Below are positions 16,482 to 24,838 of a stretch of DNA of 39,453 nt, one piece after another. The stretch comes from Deltaproteobacteria bacterium (GTDB lineage Bacteria > Myxococcota_A > UBA9160 > UBA4427), in contig PAQX01000054.1 in assembly GCA_002709835.1 (NCBI GenBank), positions 13,021 to 52,473 on the forward strand. The letters are read 5' to 3'. The translations under genes and the position numbers were made by a program. The notes beneath the pieces were generated by a model that had not been told where the DNA came from, searched no databases, and saw only the letters and a program-made list of their open reading frames with translations. Every line of letters begins with the position of its first letter. Within the stretch, counting starts at the first letter, position 1.

Positions 16482-17600
16482 ATGTCCTGGTGCCATCGGA
16501 AGGGGCGACGGGCAGCAGCGCTAGCCCTGGCCATCGCCCTCGCGATACTGCCGGCTGGCTCCGCAATGGCACAGTACCTCGGCGGAAATGGCATCCACAT
16601 CGACGTCGCAGTCCAGGAAAATGCCTCAGACGGTCGAATGAGCATCCATGGATTCGACTTCGATGTCCTGGCGGAACAGGCGATCATCGTAGACAAGCGG
16701 GCGTTCGTGCGTGGCGTCGAAATCAGTGGCAACCTGCTGTTGGCGCAGGATCCCGGCTTCGTCGCTCGTCTCTCCCCCACCGAGCTCGCGTCCGCGGGCT
16801 TGGTCGCACCCGCGGGCGGAGAGCAGCTCCTCTTCAACGTCCTCTCACCTCCAGCATCCACCATGCCCGATTTCGGAGGCCGCACGATCAGCTTCTGGGA
16901 CGGCTCGTTGCCAGTGAGCTGGGGCCCCGTTCCTGACGATGAGGGCATCCGGGTCATCAATGGCTCTTTCTTCAACCCCACCGACGAGCTCGTGATCCCG
17001 GGTGGAGGAGACTCCGATCTGGACGGATTCGCCGTGTCCACCTCGCTCGGCAGCGGCTCCATCCACCACCACATCAAATGGCTCCTGCTTCCCGACAATG
17101 GGGCCTTGCCACCGCTCGGTCCTGACGATGGCGTCTACATGGTTCTGTACGAATTTTCGATGCCCTATTACTCGGAGTGGGTCCCGGTCTTCCTCGGGAT
17201 CGAGGCTTTCGCCGGGGGGACGACCGCGCGGGGCGCCGCCTTGACCTCGATCGAGAACAACTTCCAGCTCCCCCTCTGCAGCGACGGAATCGACAATGAC
17301 AAGGATGGCCTGGTCGACTTCCCTGAGGATGCTGGCTGTGCCGACGCCGATGATATGTCCGAACGCGGAGCCGTCTCCGAATGCGACGACGGCATCGACA
17401 ACGACGGCGACGGCAACGTCGACTTCCACGATCTCGACGGAGACGGAGCCTCTGACTACAACGGAGACTCGAGCTGTCTCCACCCGGACGGCCTCTACGA
17501 AGTGGTTCCCGAACCGGGCTTCGCGACCGGACTGCTCTTCGGCCTGGTCGGGCTAGCATCCGCCTCATGCCGCGATCGCACTCGACGTAGCGCGTGCTGA
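16482..17600 (+). CDS. PEP-CTERM protein with calcium-type repeats, all3515-like relative
   Basis: From ATG 16482 (GGAG 5-6 nt upstream) the product is 372 residues with a signal peptide ending at AMA (about 30). The frame is open to 16257, and ATGs at 16383 and 16422 are possible but would bury the signal peptide. The body shares landmarks with the preceding PEP-CTERM protein: HIDV after the signal, a QDPGF segment and ISFWDGS. Residues about 266-335 hold two CxDGIDNDxDGxVDF units, acidic calcium-binding-type repeats. VPEPGF at 342, a hydrophobic helix and RDRTRR form the exosortase signal. The stop overlaps the tadB start, linking this surface protein to the Tad machinery. Confidence 0.8.
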   Translation: MSWCHRKGRRAAALALAIALAILPAGSAMAQYLGGNGIHIDVAVQENASDGRMSIHGFDFDVLAEQAIIVDKRAFVRGVEISGNLLLAQDPGFVARLSPTELASAGLVAPAGGEQLLFNVLSPPASTMPDFGGRTISFWDGSLPVSWGPVPDDEGIRVINGSFFNPTDELVIPGGGDSDLDGFAVSTSLGSGSIHHHIKWLLLPDNGALPPLGPDDGVYMVLYEFSMPYYSEWVPVFLGIEAFAGGTTARGAALTSIENNFQLPLCSDGIDNDKDGLVDFPEDAGCADADDMSERGAVSECDDGIDNDGDGNVDFHDLDGDGASDYNGDSSCLHPDGLYEVVPEPGFATGLLFGLVGLASASCRDRTRRSAC

Positions 17601-18475
17601 GCCTGCTCGGCGGAGTCGCCCTCCTCGCGTCCGCGAGTCTCCTCGCGGTCGCGGGGTATCGACTCTTCCTGGCCCAACGCGCGACGATACGGCTGGGTGG
17701 CGACGAACACGAGGAGGGCTCCGGCGAGGCGATCCGCGACGGCTCTTCTGGGCAGGGCGCCGCCTGGCTCGAAGATTCAGGCGCGACCCTCCGGCTCGCC
17801 CTGCCCTGCGTTGTCGGAATCGGCGCAGCCGGCATGGCGCACGCTCTCGGCTTGGTCGGCTCGATCGCGTGCGCGATCGGCTTCGACGCGGGCGTCGTTC
17901 TCTGGCTGTGGCTCGCCGGCCGACATGCCCGCCACCTCATGCGCCTCGAAGCCCAGCTCGCAGAGACGCTCCGGTTGACCGCCGCTTCGTTGCGAGCGGG
18001 TCTCGGACGAATCGACGCTCTCCATCGGGCGGCGGATCAGATAGAGGCACCGCTCCAGCCAATCCTCCTCGAAGCAGTCGGACGTCTTCGCCTCGGCGAG
18101 TCGCCCAGCGACGCCTTCGAACGCCTCTCGACGCGGGTCCCCCTCGAGACCTTCCGGCTGTTCGCGATGATCATCGCGACCCAATGGCAAGCCGGCGGCA
18201 GCCTCCAGGGAACCCTCGCGTCGGTCGGTGACTTCATGCAGGACCGCGTCGACGTCCAGCAGCGGATCACATCTCAGTCCGCGCCCACCCGCTCTTCCAC
18301 GATGGTGCTCTTCGGTGCCACCGCCGCGATCGCCTCGCTCAGCTGGACGAACGATCCCTTCAATATGCAGCGCTTCTTCGAGTCAGGGATGGGCTCCGCC
18401 CTCGTCTCGATCACCCTCGCGCTCCAGGGCCTGGCGCTGCTCTGGATGGATCGTCTCATGAAGAGCCGTATCTGA
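17594..18475 (+). CDS. tadB: Tad inner-membrane protein TadB
   Basis: The 293-residue protein has N-terminal hydrophobic helices and a type II secretion F domain: ETLRLTAASLRAGLGRIDALHRAADQ, then FRLFAMIIATQWQAGGSLQGTLASVGDFMQDR, ending with two helices. This is the TadB architecture, the inner-membrane platform that works with CpaF/TadA and TadC. It starts at GTG 17594 inside the preceding PEP-CTERM gene (7 nt overlap) with no Shine-Dalgarno, so reinitiation is likely. TadC starts 1 nt into its stop (TGATG). It is on the opposite strand from the rest of the Tad operon. Confidence 0.9.
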   Translation: MLSLLGGVALLASASLLAVAGYRLFLAQRATIRLGGDEHEEGSGEAIRDGSSGQGAAWLEDSGATLRLALPCVVGIGAAGMAHALGLVGSIACAIGFDAGVVLWLWLAGRHARHLMRLEAQLAETLRLTAASLRAGLGRIDALHRAADQIEAPLQPILLEAVGRLRLGESPSDAFERLSTRVPLETFRLFAMIIATQWQAGGSLQGTLASVGDFMQDRVDVQQRITSQSAPTRSSTMVLFGATAAIASLSWTNDPFNMQRFFESGMGSALVSITLALQGLALLWMDRLMKSRI

Positions 18476-19401
18476 TGGCGTCCTTCGTAGAAAGCCTGGG
18501 CGTGCCTCAGTTGACGGTGGGGATCGCGATCATTCTGGTCGCCGGTGGCGTCGAACTGGCCCGCCGCGCTGCGCGAGATGCACGCATCAGCAAGCGACTC
18601 TTCGCGGACGAGACCGAGGACCTCGACGGGCGCGATGACGTGCTCGAATCGTCTCGGGACTCCGCGCTCGCCCGTTGGCTCGTGCGAGCAGGCCACCGAT
18701 CGCCGCGCGCCGCAGTCGCGTTCTTCGCGGCCTGCTCGGGTGCCCTCCTCGTCGCGATCTTGATGATCTGGGGTCTGAGGGCTTCGGGCGCGTCGGATCA
18801 ACTCGCATCGGTCTTCGCCGGACTCCCTGTCGTCGGACCGGGCTTCTCCGGGATCGCGCATGCAAGTCCATGGTTGATCGGAGTCGCCGTCGCTGCGCTC
18901 CCCACGCTCCTCGTCCGTCGCGACCGCGAACGCCGCGTCGAGGAGATCGAACAGGACCTCCCCCTCGTCCTCGAACTCCTCGCCACCCTGGCGGAGGCGG
19001 GTCTCGGCTTCGAGAGCGCCGTAGAAGAACTCTTGAGGGCTCAGCCGCCCGGACGTCCGCTCGCCGACGAGCTCCGGCTCTATCAGCTCGAAGTCTCGAC
19101 GGGCGCGCGTCGATCCACCAGCCTGCGCAACCTTGCCCGTCGCGTAGAACTCCCTTCAATCTCTTCCTTCACCTCCGCCCTCGCCCACGGCGAAGAGACG
19201 GGCTCCAGCATCGCTGGGCTCCTTCGGCCGCAGGCAAGCCTCGTGAGACAACGGCGCCGGGAACGCGCGCTTGCGGAGGCCGAAGCGCTTCCCGAGAAGC
19301 TGGTCTTGCCGTTGCTCGTGGGCTTCCTCCCGGGCCTTCTCGTCTGGACGCTCGGCCCCGCCTTCTTCCAACTCTTCGAGATGATCGACGCGGCATTCTA
19401 A
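18475..19401 (+). CDS. tadC: Tad inner-membrane protein TadC
   Basis: The 308-residue protein has one N-terminal helix, two central helices and a GspF-type domain: EIEQDLPLVLELLATLAEAGLGFESAVEEL, then SFTSALAHGEETGSSIAGLLRPQA and ALPEKLVLPLLVGFLPGLLVW. The ERALAEAEALPEKL segment before the last helix is characteristic of TadC. It forms the inner-membrane platform with TadB. Its ATG overlaps the tadB stop by one nucleotide. The next gene, a MerC-domain protein, starts 16 bp downstream, so it may be in the same transcript. Confidence 0.9.
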   Translation: MASFVESLGVPQLTVGIAIILVAGGVELARRAARDARISKRLFADETEDLDGRDDVLESSRDSALARWLVRAGHRSPRAAVAFFAACSGALLVAILMIWGLRASGASDQLASVFAGLPVVGPGFSGIAHASPWLIGVAVAALPTLLVRRDRERRVEEIEQDLPLVLELLATLAEAGLGFESAVEELLRAQPPGRPLADELRLYQLEVSTGARRSTSLRNLARRVELPSISSFTSALAHGEETGSSIAGLLRPQASLVRQRRRERALAEAEALPEKLVLPLLVGFLPGLLVWTLGPAFFQLFEMIDAAF

Positions 19402-19417
19402 GGCGACGCCCCGCCTC

Positions 19418-19867
19418 ATGGCCGAGGACAAAATGAGGAAACCAAGAGCCGGGAATCACTCAGTCCGCCCCTTAGCGGATGCGGTAGGCGTGACGGGATC
19501 CGTGGCGTGCGCGATGCGTTGTCTGATCGTCCCGCTCTCGCTCGTCTTCGGCCAGGTCGCGCCGACCTCCTTCGTCGACGACGAAGTTTTTCACAGCGCG
19601 CTCCTCTGGCTGGTGATACCAGCGGCGACACTCGCCCTCAGCCTCGGCTGTCGCATCCATCGGGATCGCACGGTACTCCTGCTGGGTTCGCTCGGACTGA
19701 TCGCCCTCACCCTGGCTTTGACCGTGCTGCACGATCTGCTGGGGGAGAGCGAAGAGCGCGTGACGGCCATCGCCGCGTCCATGCCCCTGATCGCCGCGCA
19801 CGTGCGAAACTTCCGACTCTGCCGAAACGATACTTGCGACCAAGAAGAGCCGTGCGAAACCGGCTGA
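19418..19867 (+). CDS. MerC-domain membrane protein
   Basis: The 149-residue protein matches the MerC fold by pattern: DAVGVTGSVACAMRCLIVPL at the first helix, FHSALLWLVIPAATLAL, GCRIH at 77-81, two further helices, then AAHVRNFRLCRNDTC at the C-terminus with Cys135, Cys140 and Cys146. Family members usually have CAxHC in the first helix; here it is CAMRC (31-35). MerC proteins move mercury, and related MerC-domain proteins are often linked to zinc regulation. With two all3515-like genes nearby, a zinc-related role is the better guess. An alternative start at ATG 19433 has GAGG 5 nt upstream and may be the true one. Confidence 0.75.
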   Translation: MAEDKMRKPRAGNHSVRPLADAVGVTGSVACAMRCLIVPLSLVFGQVAPTSFVDDEVFHSALLWLVIPAATLALSLGCRIHRDRTVLLLGSLGLIALTLALTVLHDLLGESEERVTAIAASMPLIAAHVRNFRLCRNDTCDQEEPCETG

Positions 19868-20179
19868 ATCAAGCGTCACCGGCGTACGATCCACGGACAC
19901 CTGAGCCGAGAACGACGCGACGTCGAATTCGCCCTCTACGAGTGCGAGGGATCCGGCTCGACCGGCGCAGCGAGGGGCAGGGGCTGAAATCACGCACCAG
20001 GGATCACGCCATCTGATCGGGGTCCAGTCGTCTCTATGAGCGCCTCGACACTCGTATCGTTGGACTTCGTCCGAACCGGTGGCCGCAACGCCGCACTCTT
20101 CAACAGAGGCGACGTGATTCTTCCGGATCGATAAATCTGCATCTGCGTCTGAGACCGCTTCCGATAGCGAGGGCGCGCA

Positions 20180-20202
20180 GGTGCCTGCTGACCGCAGGCA
20201 CC
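20180..20202. repeat. perfect 9 bp inverted repeat
   Basis: GGTGCCTGC and GCAGGCACC flank TGACC. The stem is strong but there is no T-run, so it is not a classic terminator. It could be an operator or an RNA hairpin. No second copy was noticed in the window. Confidence 0.5.
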
Positions 20203-20264
20203 GCGCTCGAGGGGGTCTGACCCAGGGCCCCGACTCGTGTCACCACGGGCTGCGACGACCGTGG

Positions 20265-20270
20265 TAGGCT
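20265..20270 (+). promoter_or_regulatory. TAGGCT -10 candidate, leaderless start of the hydrolase gene
   Basis: TAGGCT ends 6 nt before the ATG at 20277, and no Shine-Dalgarno lies between. A clear -35 is not seen. The same hexamer and spacing precede the GST-like gene. Confidence 0.45.
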
Positions 20271-20276
20271 GACCGG

Positions 20277-21131
20277 ATGGAATCGACCTCCCATCACGTC
20301 ATCGGCCCCCACGACAACCGTCTCCACGTACTCGAATGGAGTAGGGAAGGCGTGCCTATGGTCCTGCTCCACGGCCACGGCAACGAAGCCCACCTCTGGG
20401 ACGACTTCGTCCCGGCGGTCGCCGAGCACTACCGAGTGCTCGCGGTCGACCAGCGAGGCCATGGCGACTCCGACTGGGACAGCGAGGGGCGCTACCACGC
20501 CGAGGACATGTGCGACGACCTGGAGAGGATCCTCGAGCACTTCGAGATCGACCGGTTCGTCCTGATCGGATTCTCGATGGGCGGACGCGTCTCGACGGTC
20601 TTCGCGGGACGTCATCCCGAGCGGCTGGCAGGACTCGTCCTCGTCGACATCGGTCCGGAACTCGATGCCCGCGGCACGTCCCGAATCGGCCAGGAGATGT
20701 CGGAACAGCGCGCGCCCGTCTTCACGAGCATCGAAGAGTACGCTCGCATGCTGTCGCTCAACTATCCGGCTGGCCAACCCGCAGCGCTCCAGCGCATGGC
20801 GAAGTACGCGCTCAAGCAGCGCGACGACGACCTCTGGGAGCTCAAGATGGACCCCAGGCTTCGGGGAGACCGACCGAACGACGAAGAGGCAAGGAAGGCC
20901 GAGGAGACCTTCATCCAATACCAGTGGGACGCGCTCGCAAAGCTGCCCTGCCCGACCCTCGTCGTCCGCGGCGCCGCGTCGGACATCCTGGCGCCCGACA
21001 CTGCCGACAAGATGGTCGACGAAGTTCTCCAGAACGGAAAGCTCGAGGTCGTTCCTCAGGCAGCCCATTCGGTCGCAACGGACAACCCCGAAGGCTTCGA
21101 ACGCGCGGTCTGCGGCTTCGTCCTCGGCTAG
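20277..21131 (+). CDS. alpha/beta-fold hydrolase
   Basis: The 284-residue protein has the full set of alpha/beta-hydrolase landmarks: HGHG at about 32-35 for the oxyanion hole, AVDQRGHGDSDW, the nucleophile elbow GFSMGG with Ser100, Asp236 in AASDIL and His264 in AAHSV. All three catalytic residues are present, so it should be an active esterase- or lipase-like enzyme; the substrate is unknown. No signal peptide is seen, so it is probably cytoplasmic. The start ATG lacks a Shine-Dalgarno, but TAGGCT sits 6 nt upstream, suggesting a leaderless transcript. The HspQ-like gene follows after about 60 bp. Confidence 0.9.
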   Translation: MESTSHHVIGPHDNRLHVLEWSREGVPMVLLHGHGNEAHLWDDFVPAVAEHYRVLAVDQRGHGDSDWDSEGRYHAEDMCDDLERILEHFEIDRFVLIGFSMGGRVSTVFAGRHPERLAGLVLVDIGPELDARGTSRIGQEMSEQRAPVFTSIEEYARMLSLNYPAGQPAALQRMAKYALKQRDDDLWELKMDPRLRGDRPNDEEARKAEETFIQYQWDALAKLPCPTLVVRGAASDILAPDTADKMVDEVLQNGKLEVVPQAAHSVATDNPEGFERAVCGFVLG

Positions 21132-21192
21132 GCGCGATGCAGCCGTCGCGAAGCATCGCGAAGTTCGTCCAACGCGCTGCGCTGCGGAAACC

Positions 21193-21516
21193 GTGATCCG
21201 AAGCGCCTTCGAAGCCCGCTTCGGGCCCGGTCAGATCGTGCGGCATCTCCGCTTCGATTACCGCGGCGTGATCGTCGACGTGGACCCCGTCTTCTCGGGA
21301 ACAGACGAGTGGTACGACCAGGTCGCCCGCTCCCGGCCGCCGAAGGACGAGCCCTGGTACCACGTGCTCGTGGACGTCGCGGACCACGCGACCTACGTCG
21401 CAGAGCGCAACCTCGAGGCCGACCCTGAGCCGGCGCCGATCCGCCACCCGCTCCTCGCTCACTTCTTCGACCTCTTCGAGGACGGTGCCTACAGGAAAGA
21501 CCGCAGCCTCAACTAG
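21193..21516 (+). CDS. hspQ: HspQ/YccV-like hemimethylated-DNA-binding-fold protein
   Basis: From GTG 21193 the product is 107 residues, matching the ~105 of HspQ. The domain signature is strong: GQIVRHLRFDYRGVIVDVDP, then WYDQVARSRPPKDEPWYHVLVD and TYVAERNLEADPEPAPIRHPLL with HFFDLFEDGAY at the end. In enteric bacteria HspQ is a heat-shock protein that marks or modulates Lon substrates. The frame is open far upstream inside the hydrolase gene, so the start is chosen by domain position; GGAAA lies just before the GTG. It follows the hydrolase on the same strand. Confidence 0.85.
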   Translation: MIRSAFEARFGPGQIVRHLRFDYRGVIVDVDPVFSGTDEWYDQVARSRPPKDEPWYHVLVDVADHATYVAERNLEADPEPAPIRHPLLAHFFDLFEDGAYRKDRSLN

Positions 21517-21605
21517 GGCAGATGCCGCTTTCCACGGAGTTCATCGAGCCCCAGCCGGGGCCTCCCGATGGCAGCGAAAAGCCGGGGACGAAACGTTATC
21601 GCCCC

Positions 21606-21712
21606 GCCGAGCGCCCGCAGGAGAAGTTCGAACGTGCCGAGCGTCTGCAGGCGAGCACTTTTGCCGAGCACCAGCAGACGAATACCTTTCGCCGAGCACC
21701 CTCAGGCGAAGA
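21606..21712. repeat. four degenerate tandem copies of a ~28 bp unit
   Basis: GCCGAGC starts at 21606, 21636, 21663 and 21691, spaced 30, 27 and 28 bp. Each copy continues with a version of CCTGCAGGCGAA, and copies 3 and 4 are preceded by CTTTT or CTTTC. The block fills the gap between the hspQ-like and ilvE genes and reaches the ilvE stop. It is too short and too degenerate to be a CRISPR array. Confidence 0.6.
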
Positions 21713-22648
21713 TTAGAGGAAAGCCCGCCAGTGGTCGTAGCGAGCGTCCTTGCCCGTCACGATGTCGAAGAAGGCCGTCTGAAGCTCTTCGGTGATCGGG
21801 CCGCGCTTCCCCGCGCCGATCGTCCGGTAGTCGACCTCGCGAATCGGCGTGACTTCCGCGGCAGTGCCGGTCAGAAAGATCTCGTCGGCAACGTAGAGGT
21901 CGTCTCGGGTGATCGGGGACTCCTCGATCTCGTAACCGCACGACTTCGCCACCTGCAGCATCGAATCGCGGGTGATCCCGTCGAGCACGCTGTAGAGCGG
22001 GGGCGTACGGATCTTTCCGTTCCGGACGACGAAGATGTTCTCGCCGGTGCATTCGGAAACGAGGCCTTGGGTGTCGAGCATGATCGCTTCGTCGAAACCG
22101 TCGAGCAACGCCTCGCGCTTCGCCAGGATCGAGTTCACATAGTCGCCGCACGTCTTGCCATTGGTCATCTTCGCGTTGACGTGATGGCGCGAGAACGTGG
22201 AGATCTTAGCCCGAATGCCGTTCGCCATTCCCTCATCCCCGAGATAGGCCCCCCACTCCCAGGCGATCACCGCCACGCGCACGGGGTTCGCTCCCGGATG
22301 AAGTCCCATCGCCCCATCGCCGATGAACGCAAGGGGTCGGATGTACCCCTCGGCGAGATCGTTCCGCCGAAGCGAATCGAGGGTCACGGCCTCGAGCTCT
22401 TCCTCTGAGAACGGGATCTCCATCAGGTTGATCTTGGCCGAGTCGTAGAGGCGCTTAATGTGCTCGGGCAGCCGGAAGATCGCGGAGCGCCCATCGGCCC
22501 CCGCATAACACCGAATGCCCTCGAAGACGCCCAGCCCGTAGTGGAGCGTATGGGTCAAGACGTGGATTTTCGCGTCGTCCCAGGCGACCCACTCGCCGTC
22601 GAGCCAGATTTCCTTGCCGGTCACGCCGGCAGCCGCGTTCTCTCCCAT
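21713..22648 (-). CDS. ilvE: branched-chain amino acid aminotransferase
   Basis: The 311-residue class IV PLP-dependent aminotransferase catalyses the last step of Leu, Ile and Val synthesis and its reverse. The N-terminal motif [20 protein letters not shown] and [13 protein letters not shown] are typical. The PLP lysine is most likely Lys165 in [30 protein letters not shown] and [16 protein letters not shown] complete the signature. The length matches the family. GAGGAA lies 7 nt before the ATG. It is 82 bp downstream of the receiver-J-domain gene, with a hairpin between them, so it may be transcribed separately. No other ilv genes are in the window. Confidence 0.95.
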   Translation of the reverse strand: MGENAAAGVTGKEIWLDGEWVAWDDAKIHVLTHTLHYGLGVFEGIRCYAGADGRSAIFRLPEHIKRLYDSAKINLMEIPFSEEELEAVTLDSLRRNDLAEGYIRPLAFIGDGAMGLHPGANPVRVAVIAWEWGAYLGDEGMANGIRAKISTFSRHHVNAKMTNGKTCGDYVNSILAKREALLDGFDEAIMLDTQGLVSECTGENIFVVRNGKIRTPPLYSVLDGITRDSMLQVAKSCGYEIEESPITRDDLYVADEIFLTGTAAEVTPIREVDYRTIGAGKRGPITEELQTAFFDIVTGKDARYDHWRAFL

Positions 22649-22696
22649 GAGAGCGTTCCTCTTCGTCGTCGTCTTCGGAGTCGCGACGGAGGACGT

Positions 22697-22726
22697 CCGG
22701 GGTGGGGCGCGACTCGGGCACCCCGG
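22697..22726 (-). terminator. hairpin just after the receiver/J-domain gene
   Basis: CCGGGGTG (22697-22704) pairs perfectly with CACCCCGG (22719-22726) across a 14 nt loop, starting 4 nt after the stop at 22731. No T-run follows, so it may be a transcript-end stabiliser or a Rho-assisted stop. Confidence 0.4.
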
Positions 22727-22730
22727 TGCA

Positions 22731-24647
22731 TCAGCGCCCGAAGAGCTTCTTGAGTCGGCCCAGGCCCTGAGCCTGGTCCTTGCCGCGACGCATGTTCATG
22801 ATTCGCAGTTCGCGCATCGCTTCGACGCACTGCGGTTTGATCTGCACGGCGCGCGAGAACATCTTCTTCGCGGCGACCGCCTTGCCCGTGGCCTTGTAGA
22901 GCCGGCCGAGCAAGAGGTAGGGCTTCTCCCGACCCTTTGCCAGCTTCACGCCTTCGCGGCAGTGTTCGAGGGCCTCCCCGAGCATGACGTCGTCGTCGGG
23001 ATGGCAGAGATAGAGGGCCCAGCCGTAGTGCGAGCGATACTCGCCCTCGCTCGGGAAGTTCTGCATCGCGCGCCCGAAGCAGAGGAGCGCCCTCTCGTAG
23101 TCGCGATCGGCCAGCAGCATCTCGCCCTTCTGGAACTCCGTCTCCGCAGCCAGGGCACGTTTGCCCTCGTCCTCGACGGCCTCCTCCCGCGCGCCCTGCG
23201 CGAGATCCTTCACGTACTGCGCGCGGCCCGCTTCGGTGGCCAGCGCTTCGTGAGCCTCGGTGATCTTGCGATGGATCTGAGAGGCGAGCTGACGGACACT
23301 GCTCGACCCGCCGTGATAGCGATCGGGATGGGTCTTCTGGGAGAGACTCGCGAAGGCGATGCGGATCTCTTCGTCGTCCGCTGCCGAGCTCACGTCGAGG
23401 ACCCCGTAGAAATCCTTGCCGCGCATCCGGTTCGCGAGCCGCGCGAGATCGGCGCGTGCTTCCTCTTGGTCTGCCTGGGAAGTTTCCGGAGCGGCGACAC
23501 GGGCGGCGTGCGCGGCGAAGGCTGGAACTTCCCCGGCGTCGGCCTGCTCTTCGTAGGTCGTCAACGCTTCGATGGTGATGAGGCCGAACACGAAGCGCCG
23601 GACCCACTGGGGGCTGTCGAGCAGCGATCCGAGGGTCACGGACGGCTCGAGGCCCGCGATCCACTCCCGCTCTCGCGGCGACGGATGCACGTCTTCTATT
23701 TGCACCTCGCCACCCTGGTTGGGGACGAGGAAGGCGTTCGCGTGGGCGGTGAGCCAGCGATCGATCTGCTTGAGCGGGAAGTTCCGGCGGATGCCTTCGA
23801 CGACGAGCCGCGCAGGGTGGCCGTCGATCCCGATGCTCGATCCGCGCTGGATGTGGGCACGCGGACGAAGGGCATAGCGTCCGTCCCGCCAGCCAAAGAG
23901 TTCGAAGAACTTCGCGAGGCCGTGATCCTGAAGCGCCTGGACGAGTGCGTCTTCTTCGAGCACGTCCATCGCGACGAGAATCTCGCCCTGCATGCCCTCT
24001 CCGGCACGCATCCGTTTTACCGATTCGCCGAGCAACACCTCGTCGGCGATGCCCTGCTTGACGAGATGGTTCCCGAAGCACTCCGAGAGCAGATTCGACT
24101 TGATCGAGACAGGCCAACCATCCTTGAACTCGACCGCCTTCCTTTTCATGCCGTGTTCGAGTACGAGAACCCCGTCGTGGCGGTCCTTGCGGAGCCCGTG
24201 TATCAGCTCGGGAACCTGAAGTGCTCGCAGACAGCCGGATGCGGGCACCGAAGGCTCACGGGAAAGGGGCGGCGGGAACGCCTTGAGGCACTCGGCGATC
24301 CGCGAGACGAGGCGATCTCCGGCGACCGGCGATGCCTCGACCCCGATCGCTCCGAGCGCGTTCGCGCGCTCCACCACGTCCGCGGTGACCTCGCCGGCCG
24401 AGAGGAACAGCACTGGCGTCGCGCGGCAGGCCTCGAGCCTCCGCATCTCGGCGAGAATCTCGAACCCGTCCTGGCGAGGCAGGTAGGCGTCGATCACCGT
24501 GAAGTCGGGGGGGCGTGTCCGCGCGATCTCGAGGCTCTGGCGCCCATCGAAGGCACAGACGACCTCGTAGCCCTCCGCCTCGAGCATCTCGGTATGGATG
24601 CGAGCGACGTTTCTGTCTTCGTGAATGAGGAGGACGGTGGCGGACAT
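22731..24647 (-). CDS. receiver-PATAN(DUF4388)-J domain-TPR fusion protein
   Basis: The start ATG 24647 has GGAGGAG about 8 nt upstream and gives 638 residues. Domains in order: a receiver (1-120) with Asp53 in TVIDAYLP but Ser106 where the conserved Lys should be (EASP); a PATAN/DUF4388 region (about 138-260, [20 protein letters not shown], then [19 protein letters not shown]); a central region of unclear fold; a J domain (about 410-480) with an intact HPD at 440-442; and TPR-like helices (about 500-615). The protein probably couples a signalling input to Hsp70 recruitment. PATAN proteins are common in Myxococcota-type genomes. The partner DnaK is not in the window. Confidence 0.85.
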   Translation of the reverse strand: MSATVLLIHEDRNVARIHTEMLEAEGYEVVCAFDGRQSLEIARTRPPDFTVIDAYLPRQDGFEILAEMRRLEACRATPVLFLSAGEVTADVVERANALGAIGVEASPVAGDRLVSRIAECLKAFPPPLSREPSVPASGCLRALQVPELIHGLRKDRHDGVLVLEHGMKRKAVEFKDGWPVSIKSNLLSECFGNHLVKQGIADEVLLGESVKRMRAGEGMQGEILVAMDVLEEDALVQALQDHGLAKFFELFGWRDGRYALRPRAHIQRGSSIGIDGHPARLVVEGIRRNFPLKQIDRWLTAHANAFLVPNQGGEVQIEDVHPSPREREWIAGLEPSVTLGSLLDSPQWVRRFVFGLITIEALTTYEEQADAGEVPAFAAHAARVAAPETSQADQEEARADLARLANRMRGKDFYGVLDVSSAADDEEIRIAFASLSQKTHPDRYHGGSSSVRQLASQIHRKITEAHEALATEAGRAQYVKDLAQGAREEAVEDEGKRALAAETEFQKGEMLLADRDYERALLCFGRAMQNFPSEGEYRSHYGWALYLCHPDDDVMLGEALEHCREGVKLAKGREKPYLLLGRLYKATGKAVAAKKMFSRAVQIKPQCVEAMRELRIMNMRRGKDQAQGLGRLKKLFGR

Positions 24648-24838
24648 GGGGCGGCTCCTCCATTCCGTATCGGCGCCCGTCCGGGGAGTAATGAGGGTGC
24701 GGTGAAGCGATCGGAGCCCTCGATCGGATTCATGATTCCAGTCATGTCTTCCCGTCGGTTTCCCGGGCGCAAGGGCGGCGAACCGTGCACGCGTTCTGCC
24801 GATCGGCTGCGGGCGTATTGCGCATCCCGATCGACCGC

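Larger units (their letters stand above)
19868..20276. other. 409 bp gap with one strong inverted repeat and a possible leaderless promoter
   Basis: No convincing gene is seen. The only strong structure is the inverted repeat at 20180-20202. The TAGGCT hexamer at 20265-20270 lies just before the hydrolase start and may be its -10 element. Base composition looks like the neighbourhood. Confidence 0.6.

Noticed and set aside
19472..19993. 173-residue minus-strand open frame
   Set aside because: It overlaps the MerC-domain gene antisense and shows no motif.
21606..21712. CRISPR array
   Set aside because: The units are degenerate, spacers are absent and no cas genes are nearby; it is a short tandem repeat.
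21485..22408. open frame with repeated RAPAGE-like residues
   Set aside because: The protein repeat is a by-product of the DNA tandem repeat, and the frame continues antisense through ilvE.
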